DNA of 20,523 nt from Bondarzewia mesenterica (Eukaryota > Basidiomycota > Agaricomycetes > Russulales > Bondarzewiaceae), in NCBI GenBank assembly GCA_004802705.1, contig SGPL01000575.1, positions 1-20,523 of the forward strand, in the 5' to 3' direction. The notes beneath the pieces were generated by a model. That model saw only the letters and a program-made list of their open reading frames with translations, was not told where the DNA came from and searched no databases. This document shows, piece by piece, positions 8,363-18,172 of the stretch (position 1 is its first letter; each line of letters opens with the position of its first letter). A program made the position numbers and the translations under genes.

Positions 8363-10875
8363 ATGGCCGCACAGTCCAAGCACACAAAAAAGCGCCCCGC
8401 GCCCTCTCAAGCTGGCCCAGCTTCAAAAAAACCGAACCTTGAAAAGCCTTTGAAGCCATCGTTCCAATCTCAACCGGTGCACAAAAAACGAGCGCGCCCT
8501 GTGGTCCAGGCGCGTGATCCCGACACTGGCACAGACGATTCGGATGCGGAGGAGGAGAGGTTGATGGAAGAGGAGGAGGAATTGGATGATAAAGGCTCGG
8601 GCGGGGAAGGCGGAGATCTTGACGATGACGACGTAGAGATGGAGACTGGTGAGAAACTCGCGAAGGATCCAAATGGTGCGTTTCTGCACCTTGTATTCCC
8701 CTACACACCCACATCGATTTTTATTCTTTAATCATACGAATAGCTGCACGAGAATCCCATAAAGCGCAAAAGGTTCTTCATGCCGAACGCCGTGCTGCAA
8801 AACCCCACTCCGACCTCCTCACTAATGCAAAAAGTACATGGTCGCTCGCGCGCCAAAAAAAATATCGTCAAGGACGAGCGTCAGAAACATATCGCTGCGC
8901 TCATGGACATCATACGGGGTAAGGTACAGGAAATTGTATTCAAGCATGATGCGAGTCGGATAGTACAGACCGTGGTCAAATGGGGTGTCCAGAAGCAAAG
9001 GGACCAGATCGCTGTCGAGCTGAAGGGACGGTATAAGGAACTAGCGCAGAACAAGTATTCGAAAGTAAGTGCGCAGTGTTGCATACTAACTCTCGCAATT
9101 GCCCTGAGGCTGAAACTGGCATGCTATAGTTCTTGGTGATAAAAATCATCCGCTTGTGCCCCGCACATCGAGTATCTATCCTCCTCGAGTTCCAATCGAA
9201 CGTCATCCGTCTCCTCTTACACCGCGAAGCTTCGCGTGCTATCGCGGACACTTTTGAACTCTATGCCAATGCGTACGAGCGTGCGATTTTGCTGCGGGAC
9301 TTCTACGGTAAGGAAACGGCATTATTTGCGAAAAGCACGGGTAGGGAGAGTGAGGCGGAGAAGGAGAAATTGAGGAAGGGGTTGAGAGGGGTGCTCGAGG
9401 GCGTGGATGTTGAGAGAAGGAAGCGGGTGTTGGGTGAGCTGAAGGAGAACTTGGTTAACATGTTCGTCTCTAATTTTTTCATGAATACATTGACCTGTCG
9501 TTGACGTTTTGGCAGATTTAATAATCCGGAGAAAGGGTCTATACGACATGCAATCGTTCATAGAGCATTATTGGAGTATCTGATGGAGATTAATGAGCTG
9601 CAGGACGAAGACGAGCGGGAAAAGCTGAGGAAAGAAATGTTCGAGAGGTACGACCTCTGCGCACGTGTCGTTTGTATGCCGAGTGCTGACCAGAGACCCC
9701 TCCCGCATATAGCTGTCAGGACATCTTTGCAGAAATGGTTCACACAAAAGAGGGCAGCCGCGTCGTCCGTGAGTTCCTCGCACAAGGAACAGCAAAAGTA
9801 CGCAAGCCTTGATTTTGACCTACTTCAATCTCTGTGCATATTCACACAATCTCGCCTAGGACCGGAAAACGATTGTAAAAACTATAAAACCTTATATCGA
9901 GACTATGGCCAACGACGATGAGGCACAGCTCGTTCTTTTCACCGCCCTGGACGTCATTGAGTATGTACTTCTCCCCTTTTGCCGACTGCCGGATTTCCTT
10001 AAAACTATCATCTGCTATAACTGCCATACTTAACGTCGATTAGCGACACAAAAATGGTTGCCAAAACTCTTCTTCCCTCCCTCACCGCTCACACCTCGAC
10101 ACTGCACAAAACCTCCCAAGGCCGACGAGCCCTCCTCTACCCACTCGTTCCGCGCACCCGGAGGCACTTCACGCCCGCAACGATTGCCTCGCTCGCCGAG
10201 ACGGACACGGCGCGAGGGAGGACGAGCAAGAAGGATGCAGATGCGCGTGTGGCGGAGGTACGGGCGGCGGCGAGTCCGGAGCTGCTGGCTTGGGTGGCAA
10301 AGGACGGCGCGGAGGTGTATAAGGAGACAGGCGGGAGCCTGGTCGTGCTGGAAGTCATGCTCGAAGGAGAGGGCTGTGAGCGCATTGTTCATTTTCGCGG
10401 GAATTGGCCGACTGATTAGCATTCTCTGGACTCATTTATCATGCTCTTGCGTCTAGATAAATCATCAGCGATGGAAACCCTCCTCCGACCTCTCGCATCA
10501 CCGTATCCCTCCTCCGACGCATCAACACTGCATCCTCTTGACCTCCCACACACATCGCGGTTAATCAAGACGCTCCTTCAAGGCGGTCACTTTTCACACG
10601 CAACGCGCGCCGTCGAGCGGGCCCCGCGGTTCTCCTCCAAGGCATTCGCGGAGATGTTCATGCGCGTCGTGGGCAGGGACGCGACGCTGGCGATGGCACG
10701 GGGTCCTGGCGCGTTCGTGGTCGCAGAACTATTGGAACGGGTGAAGGCGGAGGGCAGTGATGATGCGAGGGAAGAGTTGAAAAACTGGGTGAGTGATATA
10801 GATGGAGAAGCGAGTGGCGACGGGGTCAGGGGATGGGGCGTGTTGATGGACAAGGTGAGGGCATTGAAGAGCTGA
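8363..10875 (+). CDS. PUF6: Puf6/PUM3-type Pumilio protein with CPL domain, one-base frame break
   Basis: Nucleolar PUF-repeat RNA-binding protein of the Puf6 (yeast) / PUM3 (animal) class, needed for 60S ribosomal-subunit assembly. Exons: 8363-8675, 8744-9064, 9130-9461, 9516-9647, 9713-9797, 9860-9960, 10044-10375, 10457-10875. All seven introns are GT-AG with agreeing phases. The N-terminal 105 residues are first basic (KKRP-type patches) and then strongly acidic (EEER, EEEEELDD, DLDDDDVEME), typical of nucleolar proteins. Exon 2 carries the family signatures AERRAAKPHSDLL and VFKHDASRIVQTVVKWG; exon 3 carries HREASRAIADTFELYANAYE. Exons 6-8 cover the C-terminal Puf6-like (CPL) region, including KPYIETMANDDEAQLV. 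Anomaly: frame changes within the A8 run at 8855-8862, and continuing in the first frame hits TAA at 8920-8922 after 163 residues. Both sides match the family, so the gene is about 677 aa if the run is really A7. Sequencing or assembly error is the simplest cause; a true null allele is possible. Confidence 0.9.
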
Positions 10876-11368
10876 GCACTGAGTTTATAGCCTCGATTTG
10901 CTCTTCGCTTTTCTTGGAGGGATCTCGCGAATGGAGAATATCATCATGGATTCGCCCAGTCTGGGGCTGTGACTTGTTGCTTATCCCGCAGAGCGCTTCC
11001 GCCTATGGTGGTTTCTACAAATATTTTGCGAGCACTACCTCCACCCTAGTTCGGGTGAGGACAGAAGGCATCCCCGCGAATGGGTAGCATGACTGCATCC
11101 ATATGCATTATACCGTGAACAAGTGCAGTTTGTCGACCTACGCAGCGAGGGCCTCGCATGGAATAACAAAACGACTTCGACAGGAGAATGTACAATTTCT
11201 AATAGACCGATTCAACGGTCGGACAAAGCAAATCAAAGCATGTAATTACATAGCAATCGACACAGAAGTACTAAACAATCCTCCGTCACACAAAAGATGA
11301 CTAGTTCAAGTTCATAGAAACACGCAGCTGTGAAGACGTGATCAAACGACACAACATGCTGTTGCTCC
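10876..11368. other. Convergent 3' intergenic region
   Basis: The PUF6 gene (plus) and the FunK1 gene (minus) end facing each other across 493 bp, so this stretch should contain two 3' UTRs. I see no further gene, tRNA or repeat; small open frames here carry no domain. Confidence 0.6.
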
Positions 11369-14011
11369 TCACCGGGAATGCTTCGCCCGCTTGGGCTTGG
11401 GAGTGGGAGATGGCGGCTCGTCAGGCACTTGACCATTGAAGCGCGGTGCCCAGCTCGATGTCGGCGAGTCAGCCTGAGACTCCACGGTTGCCGGGGCAAG
11501 GACTCGATCCTTTCTCGGAGAGTTGACATCCCATGAGCCCACTCCGTCCACCTTCCGCCTTTCCTCCTCTTCTTTTCGCAGATCGTTGTACCCATCGTCG
11601 AGGGGTTGATGAACCAATGACAACTCGGCTCTCTCGAACGCAGCTATCACTTTGTCATGTATACCTTCGAAGCTGTAACTCTTGTAAGCTTCGTGAAGAA
11701 TGCCATGGAATTCGGATATAAGGCATGTGAGCGGTGAACAGAATGGAGAGATAAGCGGCAGGATGTCCTTCTTAAGAACACGGTCCACGTCAAAGACTTT
11801 TTGCTTGCTGATTATAAGCACATCGCGGTTCGGTGCCTCAAATAATCTGACGAAGGACCTTTGGAGTCGAGTTTTCACGGGTAAAGGCGCAGATATCAGC
11901 TCTTCACGACGAATGCATGGACCACTTCGCACAAAGGACAAATAGAGGAGAACCCAGAAGAAGCTCTCGAGGTCGTGCACGGCGTCGTGCTTCGGTTCAT
12001 CATCCAAGTCATACGGTACGCAAGACATGTGTTCTTTGCCGAGTATTTCAGGAGAGATGAAAGGTTCTGTGCCCTATCTCAATCGGTCAATGGCATGTTG
12101 TTACCAACACGATATCATGTCAGACGTACGGAAAGTGCATCATCTTCAATTGTTTCGTGCGTCTTGTATTCGATGGAGTTGTCGTAGTCGATGAGGACAC
12201 CACGATTGCCGGGTTCTTTTTTGCCGGTGATCAGAACATTACCCAGGCTGACGTCACGATGTAAGATGCCTTGGCGATACGAGTTGCGGTGTCCTGTCCA
12301 TCACATTCGTCACTGGCAAATTAAAATGAAAGTTATTCCTACTCACCAGTAATGGCGTCCTTCAGAGCTTGCACGAGCTCCAAACAAGACAAAAATCGCT
12401 TAACCGACCAGCCATAAGTGGCCAACACCAGCCGAGAGTGGATTTTGTTCCGTGGAGGATAGTCGTCTTCGGATTCAATCGGTGGCAAGAAATCCTCGTC
12501 GATCACATATTTGATCTGAACGGAAAGATCGCCCAGCGGGCTCTCGATGCTCGGCGTTACGCGTTTTTGATAAATGTCGACGTGTCTCGGTAGACCCGCG
12601 GGACGTAACTGACGTCGAATGAGGGTGAAGGTGGTGTCGTCTTCGCCATCGACCTTCACAATCCCGTAAGAATGCATCTTCGCCACGCCTTCTTGTTCCC
12701 CAATCAACGCGTACATTTCTCCCTCCAGTGACCGTCGCTCGTCTCGCCAGGTATCCTTGAAGATGTGGATCTGTCACGGACGCGATCAAGGCCGTCCGAT
12801 CTCATTGTAAAGGCAGAACACTTACCGTCCTCTTGTTCTTCGGGAGATGCATCTCATCCTTCTTCCATGCCTTCCAAACGCGAGTGCCTCGACCAAGGAT
12901 TGTGGCACCACGAGAAATACTGACCCAACTGGCAAGCACGAATGTTTCGACTGCCGTGTCCGACATCTTCATCCGATCGTCGTCGCGGGGCTTGGGCATG
13001 TCTACAATCCAGTAGTAGTTGGTCGCCTTGGGATCGTAGTCCTTGACCATAAAAGACCACTGCCTCGAAGGCGTCAGGTTCTCCTCAAACACAGCAGATG
13101 ACACGAGCCTCATCGTGGGATCCCAGCCCAGCCTTGACAACGGCAGCGTCTGAATCCCCGCGATCAGTCGTATGAGCGACTTTGGGTCCTGCCAGTGTAA
13201 TAGCATCGTCAGTACAACACGGACAAGCGGTACCGCCACACCCTGATGACCGACTTCTTACTTGGTGGAGATCAAACTTGTCTGAACCAAGAATCCCAGA
13301 ACGATCTGCGATGTAGACCGAAATGTTCGTCTTGGCTAGCGTGATGCCGATGATGAAGCGGCGATCGTGCGACTCGTGGAAGATCTGTCGTTGGTATTGG
13401 AGGATCTGAAGAAGAGCCGCCGTCGGGCTGCTCGACTTCTTGACCTCCATGGGCACATGGATAAATCGCCACGGTGGCCGCTCGTCTCTCGGGATACCCA
13501 AGGACGCCACGATGTCAGGCTTCATGTCGGCCGCATGGTCAGTCCAAGACGATGGCGGATGGTGTGGATGCGAGCTCCAGAGAACGGGAGGATGATCTAA
13601 ATTTTCGCCGGACACAGCGGTGACAAAGTTGGCCACGTTCACGAAGGGTGCATACAGCGCTTTTTCAGCAAAGTTCTCAGACTCAACGTCAGGAAAAGCT
13701 GTCCAGCACTCGCGCGTCTCATCATATTGAGGTGATCCAGGATATGGGCTGCAACATGCAGTGAATATGTCGTCGATGAGGGTGGCGTCGACGGGGAAGA
13801 TCTGCTCGAGGAAACCGGGTGTGTCGATGTAAATGGCGCCGTGGAGCTGCGCCCGCAGTTGTGCATCAACTTCCCCGACTAAGGTGTGGAAACTCGAATG
13901 CTGTTGACTTGCATATTGGCTATGAGAGCGTTTAACACGAGGGGTGTTAGGCAGAACAAATTGCGGCGCCTTCGGAAGGGGTGCAGATTTGGGGGGAGTC
14001 GTGTAAGACAT
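11369..14011 (-). CDS. FunK1-type fungal protein kinase
   Basis: Protein kinase-like enzyme of the FunK1 family, 801 aa in five exons: 14011-13262, 13188-12826, 12770-12347, 12293-12130, 12073-11369. Introns are 53-73 nt and in phase. The first 250 residues are the FunK1-specific lead, with MEVKKSSSPTAALLQILQYQ near its end. The kinase core follows: a glycine-rich turn (ILGRGTRVWKAW), a probable ATP-anchoring Lys at K376 (IHIFKD), a helix-C acidic stretch (LEGEMYALIG), the catalytic loop GILHRDVSLGNV with D526 and N531, and the metal-binding LIDYD (D548) in place of DFG. GTEPFISPEILG at about 568-579 closes the activation segment. All catalytic residues are present, so it should be active. 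The tail is charged and ends in a basic PKPKRAKHSR, perhaps a nuclear localisation signal. Substrates are unknown. The start at 14011 gives a Pro-rich N-terminus normal for the family, but a spliced alternative from 14033 is in frame. Confidence 0.9.
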
Positions 14012-14477
14012 ACCTAGAAGGTGGTTCAGCCATTTGTTCAAATGAACGCTTCATATATAGCCTGATCTTATCGATTTTTTATAACTTCTAATGGCGCAAA
14101 ACGAGGGAACGCAGCCGCGATTATCGCTCTGAATTGCAAGCGCGCCACCCCACTCGGAAACGCGACCGAGACCTTGTCACGTGCGTGCCACTTGCAACGC
14201 GCTTGTGGCGTGTATCTAAGTGTAGCCTGAGCACCCAAGCAGCACCGTGACGCAAAGTCCTAGAGCCTGAATTTCATCAGCGCGATATGGACTACCACGT
14301 TCATTGGATTTTCATATCAAAGCGAATGGCAACGAAAGATGGCATTCGCTGCATGGCTGGAAATACTGTATGTAATATGGGCGTACATCTGCCCGTCGTA
14401 ATGGACCAGCTGTGTTTCATCAAACATAGCCAGATCAGTGCGTCTATCGTTATAAAGTCCTAATCATCATCAATCTG
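14012..14477. other. Intergenic region: FunK1 promoter and SulP 3' flank
   Basis: Both flanking genes are on the minus strand, so this holds the SulP 3' UTR and the FunK1 promoter. A TCACGTG E-box lies at 14177-14183, about 170 bp upstream of the FunK1 ATG. No other gene is supported. Confidence 0.6.
14054..14059 (-). promoter_or_regulatory. TATA box of the FunK1 gene
   Basis: TATATA on the minus strand lies 43-48 bp upstream of the ATG at 14011. If used at normal spacing, transcription would start near 14025, downstream of the competing ATG at 14033. This supports the 14011 start. Confidence 0.4.
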
Positions 14478-17400
14478 TCACGATACAACATCAGCGGCAG
14501 TTGGGCCAGAGTACCGCATGAACGTCGCATCACTCGCGATGCGGTTGATTGCCGTGGCCACATCCTCATAGAACGCGTTCTCGCCGAGCAGCTTGACAAT
14601 CCCACCACGTTCAAACATTTCGCGCGGGCCCGATCGGAGGTGCGTGATGAATATGTTCACGCCGCGGGTCTGTGCGAGTGAAGAGTTAGTTGCACAAAGT
14701 GACCAAAATCCGTCGTGGATGGGCGAAAGGAGATACAGAAGAGAAAAGTGTACGAACTGTGTAACTTTCAAACAGCTCGTAGAATATTTGAACAGCTCTG
14801 TGGAATGCATCAGCCTTGCCATGCAGAAAAAAAGGTGGTGACCTACGAAGCATCGCACGACTCGACGTCGGCAACGTGAAAAACGATCACTTTCGCTAGC
14901 TGTCTTCTGGGCTCCTCTGATGGATGACTCGGGTCGATCCCATACAGCTCCAGACGGCGCAGTCGCTCTGTTCATAGATCGCCGATCAGAAAGGGAGGCT
15001 ACTATGTGTGCTTCAACTCGTGTCGTACCTTTGAGCTGGGCAGTATTCGCTGTTTGAATAAAAAGAATGCAAGGTAAGCAGGCGATTTCCACACGGAACA
15101 CAGGATTCGCACCAAAGTCAAGATTCTCCCGGATCCGCACAATGAGAGCTCCTGGGACATCCTCCTCCGCTTCCGGGTTCTCGTTTATAGGTTTCCACCG
15201 GTCGGTGCCAGGAATACGACCCTAAACACCAAGAGATAGTAAATGAACATTATCGGATTTGCTGCGATAAAATAAATGAACACACCAGAATCGTCATTCG
15301 CGGCCGCGAAGATCTTCTTACAACAAGCAAGAGCGAAATAATCAAACTGACTACAACACCTACTTGGACATTCCAGATGATCGAGAGAGCGAACGTGAGG
15401 CACATGAGTGCCACGTCCATCCATGAGCGCATTCTGTCGACCGGGAAGATGTAGTCAGCGATCAAATTACATGGTGTTGCCAGAGACAGAATGTTACTCA
15501 CGTCCAATAGTAGCGAACATCGTGTGGTGTCTCTGCGATAAGGCTAAACACGATAAGGCATATTCTAGCATGGCCAGAAGCAAGTTAAGGTGTCGAGACA
15601 AAGCGAATAGCAGCAAGGTGCAAGAGCGTACATTGATCCAAGGACACACTTGGGCAAGTAATAGAGCCACGGCAATAAAAAGAACGTGGCGAGAAGGACG
15701 ATCGCTGAGCAAATGAACGAAGCCATCTGCGTCCGGCCCCCAACATCTGCATTGATCCTCGATCTGCAGGATAAATATCAGTACAGCAAAAACACCCTCC
15801 AAGGTGGCTGAGATACCTGGTAATGGATCCATATGCAGGCAAAGTCCCCGGTATGAACGACGCGGAAAGATTTGCCGCACCCAGGGCAACAAGCTCACGA
15901 TTGGGACTGACGGAGTATCCGAAGCGCGCTGCATTCTGTTTGGCTGCTACGATGCTGTCGAGGAACCCTATCACCACGATCAACCTGACTCACCAGATCG
16001 AAAACACATAAGCGATATATATATATACACGAGTAATATGATAAATAGCACGTACACAGCAGTAGAGGTCGTCGCTCTGAGGTATTTGAGATGCGAATGA
16101 TGGAGGGGGAATACGAGAAAGTGTTTCCCTGTGTTGATAGGTACAGAACCCAAAATTTCGATCCCGTCCTGATCCCAGTCGAACTTATCCGACAAGACTG
16201 CGAAATAGGAATAATGAAGGAAACTACTCGCGTCCTACAGTTAAAATGGAGACTCACTGGTAGAGATGATCACCACCACCAGGACTTCTGGGATGCGATA
16301 AATCCATGGATACCTCACAAACATACGCTTGACATTCCGTAGGAACACGAGAGCGAACAAGGCGCCAAAGCTGACCACGGTGGTTGGCTTATGGAAATGC
16401 GTGAATCCATATTCGAAGAGGAAAACAGCTTTATCAAGGGTAGTGCGCGGATTGACCTGGTGCTCGAGGGCTGTCAGACCAAACATCGGTATGAGTTGTT
16501 CGCTGTGGGCAACCGAAAAGGTGGTAAGAGAATGTATCATGAAGAGAAAAAGGGTGTATGAACATTAGAATGACGACCGCCACAGCAGAGATGAACCCCC
16601 TCAGCAGTGCTCTTGAGAGGACAACATCGAGGAAGCCGAGGCGGAAGAAACCTAATATAAATGATATCAACCCAACCTGCGGCCACAAAGGTCAATCGGT
16701 GTTTCTGATGTACGTAGGGGGTAAAAACTACCTGGATAGTGATCGCAGAGGCGACAGCCAAACCAACTGCGTCGGGATTGGTGGGATGGCTATGTGGATC
16801 AGAGTGTAGAGCGTCGGAAACCGCTTGGCCAACCAAGAGACTGAGTGCAGCCTCGGGGGCTACGTTCAGCTGGCGGGAGGTCCCGAGAAGAGCATACACG
16901 ATCCCTGGTATGGAGGCAGAGAACTAATCGATGTAGGGGGTCAGCGGAGCTTCATGTCGAGGCTATCGGAGCACCGACCGCTTCATCAGACGATGTGCAC
17001 TTACGAGGCCGGTGACAGGGCTGAGTTTCGCAAGCGAAGATGCATAACTAACAGACTGCGGTATGAGCATGGCAGCGACAGTGACTCCGGCGAGCATATC
17101 TCCTCCCAGCCTGAGTATGGGATCAGTTCCTCGCGTCCACAGACATGTTAAGAAGGGTTCTCACAGGGACATGGAGTAGTTGGGTATCCAGTATAGAGAG
17201 GGTATATAGTATCGCACTTTGGCCCACTTGGACGTTGCCTTGCCAGGGCTCTTTGGCGGCTCTGCTCGAAAGATGAGAGGCCTATCCTGAAAGCGGGTAG
17301 ACGACCTGGACGCACCCCTAACTGACCTCGGAGTAGCAGTCCCTCCATACCTGTTGCCCAGTCCTCTCTCCATGTCCCTTCCATCGTCCCCCTCCAACAA

Positions 17401-17580
17401 GTGTGTCCTTTCCTCGTGCCGTGGAGTGACGGGTGTCGCGGGTGTACTCAAACCGCGAGAGGACACTCCTCGCACGGAAGACGCAGCCGAAGCATAAGAT
17501 GGTAACGTAAAGATGACCGGTCGATGCGAGGTGTCCTCATCGTCCCTGTCGGGAGGCAGACTAGATTGAGTAGGGTCCAT
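14478..17580 (-). CDS. SulP (SLC26) family sulfate/anion transporter with STAS domain
   Basis: Multi-pass membrane transporter for sulfate or a related anion, 735 aa in 15 exons: 17580-17165, 17110-17005, 16923-16732, 16676-16564, 16502-16258, 16197-16056, 15984-15817, 15763-15632, 15564-15502, 15433-15286, 15221-15113, 15049-15029, 14967-14847, 14797-14758, 14669-14478. All introns are GT-AG and in phase. Residues 1-138 are a hydrophilic Ser/Thr/Arg-rich cytosolic lead. The membrane part (about 139-575) opens with the family signature AAMLIPQSVSYASSLAKLSP and contains PGIVYALLGTSRQLNVAPEA, SFILGFFRLGFLDVVLSRAL, SPNRELVALGAANLSASF and YYLPKCVLGS. The cytosolic STAS domain (about 599-735) has ALIVRIRENLDFANTAQLKE and VADVESCDASAVQIFYELF. 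The lead and signature look closer to the yeast YPR003C-type group than to Sul1/Sul2, which is a weak impression. The ATG at 17580 has an ACCATGG context; another in-frame ATG at 17763 would add 61 residues with no family feature. Confidence 0.92.
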
Positions 17581-17811
17581 GGTCGAATTGTGGTCGGCGG
17601 GCGGGACAAAGTCGCAGTCAGCGGTGCAGCCACACGCGATCCCATTTCGAAATCCGCGAATCCAACCGTGTCGTGGCTGATCACGTACTGAAGTCGGCTT
17701 AACGTTATCTGTCTTACTTTCAAACGATAAAACGAAACGCCGCACAGACCCATCGCATAACATGCTGGGGGAGATAACTGGAGATTAAAAGGCACTCTTG
17801 GCAATGCACGC

Positions 17812-17817
17812 AAAAAA
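17812..17817 (-). terminator. RNA polymerase III terminator
   Basis: A run of six T on the minus strand starts two bases beyond the tRNA 3' end, the normal Pol III stop signal. Confidence 0.85.
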
Positions 17818-17818
17818 T

Positions 17819-17918
17819 TCCCGCTAGCCGATTTGAACGACTGACCTCGTCATGCGGAACGCGGTTCGATTCGGACCGCTGTACTAGTGACGCGCTCTAC
17901 CAACTGAGCTAAGAGGGA
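17819..17918 (-). tRNA. tRNA-Thr (AGT) with a 28-nt intron
   Basis: The minus strand folds as a 72-nt tRNA once the intron is removed. Arms: acceptor TCCCTCT/AGCGGGA, with one mismatch (T5 against C68); D-arm GCTC-AGTTGGTA-GAGC; anticodon stem CGTCA/TGACG; T-arm AGTCG-TTCAAAT-CGGCT. The anticodon loop reads CTAGTAA after splicing, giving anticodon AGT (17885-17883), which as IGU reads ACU, ACC and ACA threonine codons. The intron is 17881-17854, at the usual place after base 37. The A-box (TAGCTCAGTTGG) and B-box (GTTCAAATC) match Pol III consensus. CCA is not encoded, as expected in a nuclear gene. Confidence 0.93.
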
Positions 17919-18172
17919 ATACATTTATCTTTTCTCATATTTTTATATAACCAGAATTCACAATTGGCAATGCCTCTCAGGCCATCGCCTGCTACCTCTA
18001 AAGGGGGTGCGTTTAGAGACAATCGAACATGAGATGACTCTCATTTGTCTTCCAGATATGCGTAATAGATCAGATTGTACCAAGGCAAAAAACATACTGT
18101 ACGCCGGGTATCCTACAGTCAAGCTAATGAATAAAAAGAATACATCGTGGTAGGAGGACTACGTCCAAGCTC
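17919..18172. other. Spacer between tRNA-Thr and the SPX-RING gene
   Basis: About 250 bp that follow the SPX-RING stop and precede the tRNA. The part next to the tRNA is AT-rich. No additional gene is supported. Confidence 0.6.

Noticed and set aside
8835..8873. A short intron (GTACAT...CAAG) that might explain the PUF6 frame change
   Set aside because: It would be only 39 nt, would remove the conserved NIVK start of the second part, and joins in the wrong phase.
15050..15112. Alternative donors that would keep GANPVF-type residues in the STAS domain
   Set aside because: The GTGCGA donor at 15112 yields the conserved LDFANTAQLK in phase; the later donors insert about seven residues into it.
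16014..16028. TA-rich tract as a promoter or transposon footprint
   Set aside because: It lies inside SulP intron 6 and looks like a short microsatellite; no terminal repeats or target-site duplications flank it.
17581..17763. Upstream in-frame ATG extending SulP by 61 residues
   Set aside because: The added sequence has no family similarity that I recognise, and the inner ATG at 17580 has a much better ACCATGG context.
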